Part shown: one piece after another, positions 34,811 through 45,770 of the stretch | Position numbering within the stretch: position 1 is the first letter of the stretch | How the letters are laid out: the number at the start of each line of letters is the position of its first letter | From: Eupeodes corollae | Lineage: Eukaryota > Arthropoda > Insecta > Diptera > Syrphidae | DNA length: 64,000 bases | NCBI RefSeq assembly: GCF_945859685.1 | Contig: NC_079149.1 | Location: 53,338,991-53,402,990 of the forward strand | Direction of reading: 5' to 3' | The notes under the pieces: generated by a model | Database searches by the model: none | Seen by the model: only the letters and a program-made list of their open reading frames with translations | What the model was told of the DNA's origin: nothing | Made by a program: the position numbers and the translations under genes

Positions 34811-35076
34811 AAACTGAAGCCAATCTCCGTATTATTCAGTGGCAGGTAGAGAAGAAAAAGGCAAATATAAACAAAAACAAAATACCCATCTCGTGCTTCA
34901 TATCGGGAATGAAATATTTTACAAGGAAAAAGATAGGGTGGATTGTATAATCATAGGAAAAACGCAATGCCTTTCAGTAAGGATTTCATTGCATGCTATT
35001 CCTCAATGATTCGAGTAGCTGATTTCCTTGGCGATTTCACACAAAATTTTCATTGGTGAGCAAATTTCCTACTGGG

Positions 35077-36080
35077 AAGCGATATCGGGATCGACAACGA
35101 CAACGACGACAATGATGACGAAGCGCAGAGTTTATATAGCTTAAGCGCTCATAGCAGCATGGGCATAGGTAAGGTAGCTAGTTATACATCATCATAATGC
35201 GCTGATGGAGTTGACGTGGAATATCAAGTTGCTTCTGATGGCTGCTTCGCTTCTAAACTGCTGCTGTGCAATATGAGGTTGGTTGGTTGTTCGCTCTTGC
35301 AGCAGCAATGCCAGTGAGGCAAGCATAAAGAGTGCTGCTTCGACAGTATTATATCGTTCCTGAAACCATAAAAATGGCAAATCGACCGCCACTGAACCCA
35401 TACCGTGGCGAGTCTTTATTTATTTTTGTAGAATTTTTTTTTTAATTTTTTTTTTTTCAAGAAAAGTTCGTCGGGTTAGTTTGTCGATGTCGATGATGCA
35501 CACGAATATGTGACTTATGTACTTGAAAGTATATAGGTACCTACGAACGAGTCGTGTTTTTTTCCTTGCATATAATTATGTTCAATTTCCCCTTGAGGTA
35601 GTTAACTGGACTGGAAGTTTTTGTGGTAACAATTGTTTTGTTTTCTTCTTTTTTTTTAAGTCAGCCAACATCTTCCCTTCCCACCTTTCTTTCTTTTTAA
35701 AAAAAAAAAACTTCTAGGTTTTTGTTAGCTCTTATGTAAATATAAGCAATGGTAGATACAATATACATAGATATGCTAATAAAATGCATCATTTTAAATG
35801 GATGAATTTTTATTCATATGATTTGAAAGAATATTTGAATTTTTAAAATGTTTCCCAAGTTGATTATTGAGCCCTGTCACGAAAACCATTTTTTTCCGAA
35901 AACAAACTATAATAACCAAACCCGTCCTTAATTCGAAATTGTATTGGATTTTCAACTACAAACGTGAGTAGGCTATAGTTTTCTTTGCGATTCGTAAATG
36001 TTACCAATCATGATGGAATTTGTGTGAAGGGCTTAACAAATCTTAGCTTCTTAAACCAGAAATCAGAGTTGTGCATGTTA
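35077..36080. other. Non-coding region, partly host-like
   Basis: GACAACGACGACAATGATGACG near 35095-35120 and TGCTGCTTCGC words are typical of fly non-coding DNA. There is no supported gene; the minus-strand open stretch 35192-35401 lacks any motif. Confidence 0.5.
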
Positions 36081-37083
36081 AAGTAGCCATTGATTGATTG
36101 ATAATTCAGACAAACTCAACTCTAAACGTCAAAAAATTCGAAAGGATGCGTTCAGAAATAGAGGAAAATCATTAAGTTGTTTTTGTAACATTATTTGAAG
36201 AAAAAACGTTGAAGTGAATCAGAATGTATTCATTTGTAATTCCATATAATTTTACATAGTTTTATGAAAGCCCAACAGACATACATTGAAAAAGAAATGT
36301 ACACACATTTTAATGGAATTTTCTCAGTTAAAAAACATTTTGTTAACTTAGCAAACAATTAATTAATTCAATAAACAATAAATTTAAAATATTTAAACCA
36401 AAACTTACCAGCCCCATTCTAAATATTCCCGAGGAAAACAATTCTCCTAAAAGTAAAATTCTTCTTTTCAGAATTCCCCGGGAGACAATTTTTCCCTTTA
36501 AACTCGGGAATGAAAATTTTGTGTGTGCGAAACAGTTGTTTCAAAGTATTTGACAGAAGATTGTATACAAAAGTTTCAGTAAAGGAAAATAAAAACTTTG
36601 CATTTAAAAGTAGCCATTGATTGATTGATAATTCAGACAAACTCAACTCTAAACGTCAAAAAATTCGAAAGGATGCGTTCAGAAATAGAGGAAAAGCATT
36701 AAGTTGTTTTTTTGTCAACATTATTTGAAGAAAAAACGTGAAGCAGAATGTTTTCATTTGTAATTCCATATAATTTTATTAGTCTTATGAAATCCCAACA
36801 GGCTTATATTGAAAAAAGAAATGTACACACATTTTAATGGAATTTTCTCAGTTAAAAAACATTTTGTTAACTTAGCAAACAATTAATTAGTTCAATAAAC
36901 ACTTAATTTAAAATATTTAAATCAAAACTTACCAATCCCATTCTAAATATTCCCGAGGAAAACAATTCTCCTAAAAGTAAAATTCTCCTATTCCGAATTC
37001 CCTGGGAGACAATTTTTCCCTTCAAACTCGGGAATGAACATTTTTTTTTGTGTTAGAAACAGTTGTTTCAAAGTATTTGACAG
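36081..37083 (+). repeat. Tandem duplication, 527-bp period
   Basis: A 476-bp segment at 36081-36556 recurs at 36608-37083. Both copies start AAGTAGCCATTGATTGATTG, include ATGCGTTCAGAAATAGAGG, ATTCTAAATATTCCCGAGG and CCTAAAAGTAAAATTCT, and end CAAAGTATTTGACAG. They differ by scattered substitutions and small indels. About 50 bp of unrelated sequence separates them. No coding potential is evident. Confidence 0.93.
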
Positions 37084-37449
37084 TGAATACTTTCAAAATA
37101 AACATTTTGAAATTGATAATTAGATTTAATGAAATTAAAAAGTGTTCAGTATTGCAGCAAAAAATTTGTTTGAAAAGGAGTTAGAAGAACATCAAAGTTT
37201 TTTCAATGGTTGTAAGTATTTGTAAATTCACAAAGGTATATTCTAAATTTGTTTTTCTAGTTTCATTGAACAACTTAATTCTTAGATTTCAAAAATGTTT
37301 AAGAGTTAACAAGGTTGTCTTCAAGTAGTTGCTGGATATTCTCTCTAGGTCCTGTGATCCAGCTTAAAAGAGTTTTTTAATTCTACTAATAATAAAATTG
37401 AGTGCTTGTTTGGTTTTTTTTCGCTGAAGAAGGATAAAGATTAAATGTT

Positions 37450-38040
37450 TGCCCATGTTCTGCATTTCACTTACTGTGAATACACTTTGCGAAAGTCAAT
37501 TTGGGTGTTCCACAACTCGTTATTGTGAATTGGATTTTCGAACATGCAAATGGATGCTCTGTATTTTGGTTTGTTCCATTTTTTGATTTCTGTGAATTGA
37601 TCTTTGAAAGCTTCATTCTGCTAGGAATCGGAGGGAAGCAGCAAGTTTTTGAATTGAAGGAATCGTAAGGTATTATAAAAGAACATATAAAAAGCGTCTT
37701 TATTTATCAAAAGAATTCTACATAATTTTCACACACTTATATTGTGTCAGGTGTAATCCAATATATTTGATTTGTCTCGCAAAATTTGTCTTCTTATTTT
37801 TTCTCTTGAATTCCTCTTAATCTTTTCACTTAAAATTGCCAATAATATTAAATCCATCTTCAAAACAGCAAAAAATTTACTTCAGAAACAAAACAAAAAT
37901 GGATGATCCTTCAGTTCTGACAGTTCGAAGCAATTTCGAAGTTTTCGAAATCGATCGAATTGAAGCACATGCAATTTCATTTCACGAGAAATTAAAAAAG
38001 TGATTTCAATTCACTTTCGATCGAAATTCGGAACATTGGC
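37450..38040 (+). repeat. Dispersed repeat, copy A
   Basis: This is homologous over nearly its full length to 58190-58775. Shared blocks include TGAATTTGGGTGTTC-type sequence, GAACATGCAAATGGATG, TCTGCTAGGAATC, AATCCAATATATTTGATTTG and TTTTCGAAATCGATCGAATT. TIRs were not resolved and there is no coding capacity. It could be an old MITE or a LINE/satellite fragment. Confidence 0.85.
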
Positions 38041-41000
38041 GGTTATTCTAGTTTCTGATGATCGAATGAGAATTCAATACGTTGATGCCTACCATTTAGA
38101 CGCTCGTCTGCCTTTTTCGTTTTTCATTGAACAAGACTTACAGATCTAAATTTTCGAAACATAATAATTTTGATCTGTCAGTTTGACTGATGTAATATCT
38201 GATTTGTTCGGCTGTGAAAGTCTGGCTACAAATTTGACAGCTGCAGTTACGTTATTTCCATCGACAAAACAAATCATTGGAAAACCCAAACCCAAATAAC
38301 AATAGTTTTACATTTTGTTTTCTTGTGGCGTTTTGACACATGGTACACTAAATCGATTCGTTGAGTCATCAAAATAGTTCGTTGAATTCACCAATAAACT
38401 TGATGATTCAATAAATGAATCTGTTTTAAGTCCAATCAAGTATTCAATTTTCATCGTAATCTGAAACTTTTACAAATCCGATAAAATATATTGTCAAATA
38501 CGATAATAATAAATACATTTTCCATTACGAGCGGATTTGGTGATTCTTCGGATATCATACAAAATTCCGGTTAATATAAAATTTCGTTTAGGGCTGATTA
38601 AAAATCTTCCGAATTCATCATGTTTCCAAAAAGATATCAGTATGACATAATAAATAAAAAATTGTTTGTAAAAAAAATATGAAACTAAATTAGGGTTCAA
38701 TACGTATTCAAAATGAATGTAATGTGAACAACGCCTAAAACAATAACTTTCAACCTTACAAACCCAAACTATATAAAAACAAGATACAAATTTGTATTTT
38801 CTTTTCAAAATTGGCAAATGTTTGGGTAATTTAATTTAGGGAAATTTTAGAGTACCTCCATATACTTGTATATGAGATAAAAATTTAAAATAAATACTCC
38901 GAGATGAAACACAAAAATATATTACATTTGAATTTAAAGAATCTTCAAAACCAAAAGCAACAAAACCAATTTTTGATTCATAAAATTGGTAAATCTCTAT
39001 TGCAAATTGCATGTCTTTCCATACCTATACTAAAACTAAACCATTCAAATCATATCACCGTATCGAACCGGAAAATAAATACTCCGTAACGGTTCCACAT
39101 CGGTTGCTATCATCCCAATCCTAGTTTTATATATTCTATGGAGCAATCTTTCAGCAGTACTCATCGTTCAAAAAATGAAAAAAAAACATACCAGTCCTAG
39201 TTTATTATCACTCTTCTACATTATACACTGCGATTCTTTTGATTAAATCACTTATAAGTCACAAAAAAGAATAGCATAAAAAAGAATATTCATTTTGGAT
39301 ATTTATGCAAAAAATTATTGAAAATGTTTAAAATTAATGAAATTGAGGTTTGTTTACGTAAGAACATTGAAAATTGTCATTTGATCATTAAGTTTGCAAT
39401 ATAAAAAATATCAAATGTAAAAAAATAAAGCTTTCACGTTCGTTTTGACATTTCGATGACTGTTTTGGAATGAGTTTTCACTTTATAATTTTAACAGCTT
39501 TTTATTATCTGCTCCGTAATTTCGGAGTATGATGTTTTCAAATGTTTTAAAGGAGTACATCAAAAGCACATAAGGAGCACTTCTTGTCAAAAACAAAGTA
39601 GCCATTTTGTTTTATAGTGTCACTTTATAGCAACTTTATTCTGTGAAATTTAAAGTTTGACACATCTAATTTTCATAAAGTTTGGACGAAATTTGAAAAA
39701 ATTTCGAACTTGAATTTCACCTATCTGCATCAATCAAGTGAACTGCAGTGTTAGTTTACCAGCCAACAATCTATCTTCAATCTTAATGCCAATGGCTAGT
39801 TTGTATTAGATTTTGTATATATTTTTTCCATTTGTAGTTAAGTCTTAACAGTCGAATCGTTGGAATTCAGTTTCTATGACTATATTCGTTAAATTTTAAA
39901 CCATGACGATTCTGGCAATTAATTTGAGTATGTTGTAGAAGGGAATGTTATAGCTTCTAGTTGTTGTTGTTTTTCTTTTTGTTGTTGATGTTATGATCTC
40001 GAGCAATTACAAAATCAAATCACGAAAATCAATTGCGATATCAAGAAATTGAATAGAAGAATGTTAGATTTTACATATGTATCTATACCGGTATAGATAT
40101 GTTTATAAGTAAACTTACATACATTAATACCTTATCCATCTATGTATGTACTTTGGTGTAGCTGCTGATGCATATACAATTATCTTTATTCTGTTAGAAT
40201 GAATTTATAAAAGTAAAGGATTGGTTATACATAGCTTTAAAAATGAAGGCAGACTTTATAGTTTTTATACTATATGAAAGGAAAACTATATTTCAAACTT
40301 GAAATCATTTTTTTTATTTTTTACCAATGAAAAAAAAAAATCTTTATAATTATCGCGCAAGAGCTCACATTACTTGCAAAACATCGCAACCTTACAAACT
40401 TGCAAATTCCTGAATTTTTAATAAAACTCTCATTCCATTCTTATAGACGGTTATTAATTTCGTTGTTTTAAGGGTGGTAACGCTGATATTTGACACATGT
40501 CAAACTTAACTGTCATCTGAAATTCCCTAATATTAGTTCAACCCCGAACTGTAGACGCTTTAACAAAAAGTCAAAACCTTATAAAGAAATAAAATGTTCA
40601 AATAATAGATCGTCGAATCGTTTTTTATAAAAACAAAAATTGTTTCCAACTTGACATCTCATAGTTGTATTTCGTTCATGCTTGATGGATAAAAAGGGAT
40701 ATACATATGTACAAGTCAGACAGACATTATTTTTTAAACTAAAGGAACAAGATAAAATAATAAGATACCCAATATTATTACTGTCAAAAAGATTTACTTT
40801 AAAGAAAGTCTTTTTAAATTTTCAATTCGACGGAAAATAAAGGTGAATACATTTATAGCCGAACAAATTTTTATTTTTTAATCAGTGAAAAAAAGTTGTT
40901 ATAATGCTGAATATTCTAAAAACTTTTGTCAATAAATTGATTAAGATCTTTATTTAAGTATTTTTATTTAAGATTTCTTCCAGGTTCAAGAAAATAAAAT

Positions 41001-41044
41001 TAATTTTGCCTCTGCAAATCCAGATAAATATTATTGAAAAAAAA
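38041..41044. other. Non-coding region
   Basis: No gene recognised. TTTGACACATGTCAAACTTAACTGTCAT near 40491 recurs in diverged form near 18060 (TTTGACACCTGTCAAACTAA), a short dispersed motif. AT-rich open stretches such as 38494-38817 (minus) have no motif. Confidence 0.5.
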
Positions 41045-41049
41045 AATGG

Positions 41050-42240
41050 CGATAGGTTACGTTAGGTTAAAGTGGCTGCGGATTCATAATCCACAAACTT
41101 AGGCCAAAAGAAAAGGCCCATTGTGATACCACATGAATCTAGAGAATTACTTCCCACTAGTCGAACTGTTTTGAACTTTTTATAAAGCGAAGAAGATATT
41201 TGATATCCTTTTTAGCTAGTTCACTAGGATTATCAAAAGAATATTCTCCCAGATGAAGTTTGCGTCTTAGTGAAAGAGCAAGGCAAGTGCAGAGGAGATG
41301 AAAGATTGTTTGCTCTTCTTCCTCGTCCATACAGCTCCTGCAGAAGTCATTTGAGGCTACACCAAGTCGTATTGCGTGTCTGCCTATAAGACAGTGTCCC
41401 GTAAGGACACCTATTAGGGAACTAATATGAAGTCTGCTTTGAGATAACAAGTCTTTAGAGCACTTTAGGTCCAGTGAAGGCCATATGAGTTTTGTGGCTG
41501 CGCATGTTTATAAATTGTACCACTTAGAGTTCGCCATAGCAAAAGCTGTTTCTTTTAGCAGAAGTTTACATGCAGCTATCGGTATACCTATTTCCTCTCT
41601 TTCAGGTGAAATAGGCATGACGGTTCCATTTTTAGCGAGTTCATCGGCTCTACAATTTCCTGTGATGTCTCTGTCACCAGGTACCCAACAAAGGTGAATG
41701 TTAAATTGCTGCGCCATCTCCATGAGAGACACTCGACAATCGAGGGCCGTTAGAGATTTGGTTGAGGCACTGTCAAGAGATTTGATAGCAGCCTGACTGT
41801 CAAAGATGATGCGGATATCAGGAATTGATATCACGTTTTCTCTTAGCCAGGAGAGAACCCCTTTGATCGCTTGGTAGACGCTACAATGATTAGGGAGGCG
41901 GAATGAGATGCTTAGATACAAATTTCTTAATAAACACCACTTCCAACTGCCTCATTTGTCTTGGATCGATCTGTATACAAATGGATGCATTTGTCATCCA
42001 GGAGTTTTTTGTCTTCCCATTCATCTCTAGATAGAATTGATTTTAAAGTTTTTTCCAAATTGGGGTATAGAACCAAAGAAGTTCAAAAAGATGGAATGCC
42101 CCACATTGTTGTTGGTCCATTGAGATGAGGCGTTGAGTCTTATAGCTGTACTCGCTGCCATTTGTTTGCTGAATATGTCGAGGGGTGTCAGATGGAGGAG
42201 AGTGTCTAACGCTGCTGAGGGTGGCGATAAGAGATTTCCA
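41050..42240 (-). mobile_element. 5'-truncated LINE with RNase H domain
   Basis: On the minus strand the element runs from the last part of the reverse-transcriptase ORF through RNase H and a cysteine-rich C-terminus to a 3' UTR. It ends GCAGCCACTTTAACCTAACG followed by TAACCTATC at about 41053. The 5' end is cut near 42240, a typical result of incomplete target-primed reverse transcription. RNase H places it in the I/R1/LOA group, separate from the RTE-like LINE at the left edge. Confidence 0.85.
41157..42240 (-). pseudogene. RNase H and C-terminal part of a LINE ORF2, broken
   Basis: The reading starts near 42240 with SAALDTLLHLTPLDIF and MAASTAIRLNASSQW, the region after the RT thumb. A frameshift near 42045 leads to KCIHLYTDRSKTNEAVGSGVY, which holds the first RNase H Asp. 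After another break near 41930, SVYQAIKGVLSWL, IIFDSQAAIKSL and WVPGDRDITGN supply further RNase H blocks; the catalytic Glu expected after YQA is replaced by Ile, and WVPGH is changed to WVPGD. An in-frame stop at 41505-41507 precedes the end block GHCLIGRHAIRLG, with a CRSC...HLLCTC zinc-knuckle-like motif. The ORF stops at 41157. The copy is inactive. Confidence 0.88.
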
Positions 42241-42244
42241 AACG

Positions 42245-42623
42245 CCAAAATTCTCAGCAAATTTTTGAAAAAGAAATTTGTGGAAAAAAAATTAAAGTTA
42301 ACATTTGAAGGAATTATCAGGTTTTCATTTTTTGTAAAAAAAAAAGTTGTCAATTGCATATTTCTAAAAAAAATAACTTAAAGTTAGCAAATAATATTTT
42401 AACCAAAATTCTCATTTTTTTTAAAGTAATTTCTGCATCTTTTCATGTTAGGTACTATCTGTTAACACAATATTTATTTGTAGTCGGTCCATGGGTTCTT
42501 GAGATATGGAAGAACAAAAATGGTATCCTGGACATACATATGTACACACGAACACACAGACATGTTTCTTAATATCTTTAATTTAGATTTAAGTGACCTT
42601 GAAAAGTCGAGAAATGTCAAAAT
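42245..42623 (+). repeat. AT-rich interspersed repeat, left part (interrupted)
   Basis: This resembles 45400-45765 in order of blocks: TTTTGTAAAAAAAAAAGTTG, a TATTTATTTGTAGTCG-like block, CACACAGACAT, then a GACCTTGAAAAGTCGAG-type block ending in GAAATGTCAAAAT. The repeat is split at 42623 by the next element and resumes at 43950 with GTCAAAATTGGTCA and AGTCGGACCGATTACGATAA. Confidence 0.65.
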
Positions 42624-43949
42624 GGGTTGGCTACGAGATCCCGCATCACGAAATCCCGCGTAACGAAATCCCGCAAAACGAAATCCTGCAGAACAGAATC
42701 CCGCATAACAAAATCCCGGGTAACGAAATCCCGCCGTTTCGCTCCCTTTTCAAATTATTTTGACACCGCTGTTTTCATATGAAAGAAGACACTCTTCGAT
42801 GAGAATCATGGATACTTTTTAGATTGTTTGAAAGACAGCACTGTATTGGTTTTGTTGGTTGTATCAAATCGTGAGAATCTGTGGAACGAAGGAAAAAAAT
42901 TTGTCGTTTCAAAATTGTACTTAACGAAGAATATTTTTGGAAACGGCGGGATTCATGCAAAGGTAGTTGGGAATGAATGCTCCTGAACAGGTAGGTATGG
43001 AGTGAGGGGTTTATGGTAAGTAAAGCATTGCTTGGAATGTTCTTAGCATTCAGGAATAGCAAGATTCCTTGAATGCTTAAAGGACATTTTTAGCATGCTT
43101 AGGGGATGGGTCAAGGACGCTTAAAATGGCGTTTAGGCACCTATGTCAACAACTTTTTTAGACAAAAGTAATTGACTGTAATCCTGTATGATTGCTTTCG
43201 CAAAATTTCCTATCTCACTCTCAATTATGAGAATCAACAAGTACGAAGGAGGCGTATCCAAACCCAATTGAAAAAACTGCCATGCATCCTTTAAAAAAGA
43301 GTATAAAAGTAGTGCTCATTTCGCATTATTTTCAGTTCTTCTTAGAACTCCGTGAGGTGAACACCTCACATAGAGATATGAACTTGAAGTTCAACCAGCG
43401 CTCTATTTGGGGTGGCGACAGGGCTCGAAGTGCTTTTTCGCGTTTTGGTTGATTCGATATGTGAATCTCCCTTTACGCTTAAAAAGCATTTTAAGCGTGT
43501 TGAGTTCGCCCATTAATAAACGTTTTAGAACGTTCATTCTAGGAATGTTCTTAAGCGCTTGAAAATTTACTAGCTTAAAACGGTGTTTAAGCGTTTTAAA
43601 AGTTCTTTTGAGAGCTTCAAAGAGTTGAAAATAAGATTTCTACTTTTGGATCGTTTTTTCCAAAAAAAATCGATTTTAGCTTAAATACGGCTTTAAGCGT
43701 GCTAAAAATCAATTTTTTCACAAATACCCTGAAGAAGCTAACTTAGCCGGAATAAGTTTCAAAATCAAATTTTACATACGAATAGCCTAACAATCTATCA
43801 AAATAAATTTTCAAAGAAAATAACAAGCGATCGGCGGGATTTCGTTACTCCGACCATTTTCTGTGCGTGTGTCACACAAAATATACCAAATTTAATCGGC
43901 GGGTTTTCGTTACGCGGGATTTTGTTTGGCGAGATTTCGTTACGATCCC
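42624..43949. mobile_element. TIR element with inverted arrays of a 15-bp motif, 8-bp duplication
   Basis: GTCAAAAT flanks the 1326-bp segment on both sides (42616-42623 and 43950-43957), and the uninterrupted repeat at 45.7 kb supports insertion. The left end carries about seven head-to-tail 15-bp units of the type CCCGC(G/A)TAACGAAAT at about 42640-42740. The right end carries three units in inverse orientation (GCGGGNTTTCGTTAC) at about 43890-43948, plus a solitary unit near 43832. Eight-base duplications point to the hAT group or another 8-bp-duplicating superfamily. No transposase is seen; it is probably non-autonomous. Confidence 0.75.
43302..43340 (+). promoter_or_regulatory. Core promoter-like TATA box plus initiator
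   Basis: TATAAAAG begins at 43302 and TCAGTTC, matching the arthropod initiator TCAGT(T/C), has its A at 43334. The T of the TATA box is therefore at -32, close to ideal. No DPE consensus is seen at +28. The downstream 90 bp contain GGTGAACACC, AACTTGAAGTTC and GGTGGCGACAGGGCTCG. No ORF of note follows within the element. Confidence 0.45.
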
Positions 43950-44009
43950 GTCAAAATTGGTCATTCGACTAGTCGGACCGATTACGATAAATGCAAGAAA
44001 TCTTAGAAT

Positions 44010-44156
44010 TTGTGTATACGCGAGTAATGTCAGGGATGGAGGGTTCCGTTTTTTTCATGATAAGAATAACGCATCAAGGCTTGCCAATTCCTCGAGAGAG
44101 GAAACTCAAAACCTCTGGCATAGGCATGACAGTCCTAACCACAGCAGTACTTATTT
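44010..44156 (-). repeat. tRNA-derived SINE, copy 4 (partial)
   Basis: On the minus strand the segment reads GACTGTCATGCC, then TCGAGGAATTGGCAAG, TATTCTTATCATGAAAA and CCATCCCTGACATTACTCGC, in the SINE order with gaps. The pol III B box and the 3' end are missing. It is an old, deleted copy. Confidence 0.7.
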
Positions 44157-44219
44157 GCTTATAAACTTAAAAAAATTAATTTTGAAACTTAGTGGAAATT
44201 AGTACTTTTGTGATACAGT

Positions 44220-45770
44220 TCAAGCAAAAGCTTCAATTAATTAAAAAAAAAGGCTGGGATGAAAAAAAAAGTTTAGTTTGAAAATCTAGTTTTGTTAAAT
44301 AGATTTGTATTCGAAACAATTTGTTAGTAATTTTAGTAGCATTTCTTAAATTTTTACAAATTGGATGAACGAAATTAATTTGAGAGATATCAAGAACCGA
44401 ATATCAATTTTTACTAAATTAGCGTACTATTTTTTAATTTATTTTATGAAAAAAAACAGACTGTTTGATTTTTATAAGAAAAAAAAAAAAGTAATGAATA
44501 TCGAAATAAATATTTTCTGTGAAATAAAAAATGTTTTAAGACAATATTTTTAATTTTTTAAATCGTAAGTACATTTTTACCAAGTTTTAGTATTGTTTTT
44601 GTTTTTATTTTTTCTAAAAAAATGTCAATTAGATTTTTCTCTTAATTTTACTGCATGTTGACAGCAATATTTTTTAAAAGATAAAAGTAGTTTAAAGCCA
44701 ACATCCGAAAGTTTTGAACATTATTTGAGTCGAAAATCAATTTTTACCAATTTTGTCAATTTGATTTTTCGATTTTTAAAACAATATTTCTTATAAGTGA
44801 ACATTAGTTGGAAGCCATAATCTCAAATTTTTTCTTTCAAGTTTTACCAACTTTTGCTGAAATTTATTTAGGTTGTTATTTTTTTGTTGTTAAAAAAATG
44901 TCTATTCGATTTTACTGAGTTGACAACAATATTTTTTAAAAGACAAAAGTAGTTTTAAGCCAATATCTCAAAGATAAATATCTAAAAGATATTTGAGTCC
45001 AAACTCAATTTTTATCAACTTTAATTTTTTGTAGGCTTTTATTTTTTTGTAAAAAAAAAACTGTCAATTTGATTTTTCTCAACACTTTTCCGAATGTTGC
45101 AATATTTCTTATAAGTTAAAATTAGTTGGTAGCCATAATCTCAAATTCTTGAAAAGATATTTGAGTCGAAAGTCAATTCTTACCAACTTTTATTAATTTT
45201 TTTGTTTAGGTTTTTATTTTTTGTAAAAGAAACTGTCAATTCTATTTTTGTCAACATTTTTCCGAATGTTGACAATAATATTTTTCAAAAGATAAAAGTA
45301 TTTTAAAGCCAATATCTCAAAGTTTTGAAAAGATATTTTAGATATTTTTACCAACTTTGAGTAATGTTTTTCTTATGTTTTTATTAATTATAAAAAACTG
45401 TCAATTCGATTTTTCGTAAAATTTTACCATTTGTTAAGCGTTATTTTTCGTTGCACAAAATTGTTTTGGAGATGAAATCATTTTTTATTCTTAAAATTTT
45501 CGAGATGACAATTTTCCACCCCCGCAATTTTCTTGAGAGTCCTTTCTTCATCTTTCTGCATTATTATCTGTATAACAAAATTTATTTGAAGTCAATATCT
45601 CTTCTGTTTCTTAAGCTATTAATGACGAAAAAAACAACGCACGCACAGACATCTTTCTATAAATCTTTTATTTCGCATCTAGGGACCTTAAAACGTCGAG
45701 AAATGTCAAAATTTTCAATTTGACAAATCGGACCAATAACAATAACTTCCTATGGGAAGTTAAAAAAAAA
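44220..45770 (+). repeat. Degenerate tandem repeat of about 130-175 bp
   Basis: The block TGTCAATT(T/C)GATTTTTCTC occurs near 44622, 44755, 44899, 45061, 45234 and 45400. Between occurrences recur AATATTTTTTAAAAGATAAA, AAGCCAATATCTCAAAG, AAAGATATTTGAGTCGAAA and TTTTTACCAACTTT. Units have diverged heavily. The right end finishes AATAACTTCCTATGGGAAGT near 45765. Open stretches inside (44365-44553, 45451-45723) are artefacts of composition. Confidence 0.8.

Larger units (their letters stand above)
33502..35076. mobile_element. TIR-bounded element with a spliced gene (unclassified)
   Basis: The segment begins CCCAGTAGGAAATTT and ends with its exact inverse, giving perfect 15-bp TIRs 1575 bp apart. 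The flanks share only AA, so the target duplication is unresolved and the superfamily cannot be named. The left 430 bp hold about a dozen GGTGAA/TTCACC words, as expected of subterminal transposase sites; one GGTGAG lies beside the right TIR. A compact spliced gene runs leftward through the middle. No known transposase domain is visible. Confidence 0.75.

Noticed and set aside
43384..43435. LTR retrotransposon primer-binding site (TGGCGACAGGGCTCG)
   Set aside because: The preceding sequence does not end in CA as an LTR should, and no second LTR or gag-pol sequence is present; only mentioned as a possibility.
45451..45723. 90-codon plus-strand ORF
   Set aside because: It falls inside the degenerate tandem and interspersed repeat and is not preserved in the related segment at 42.3-42.6 kb.
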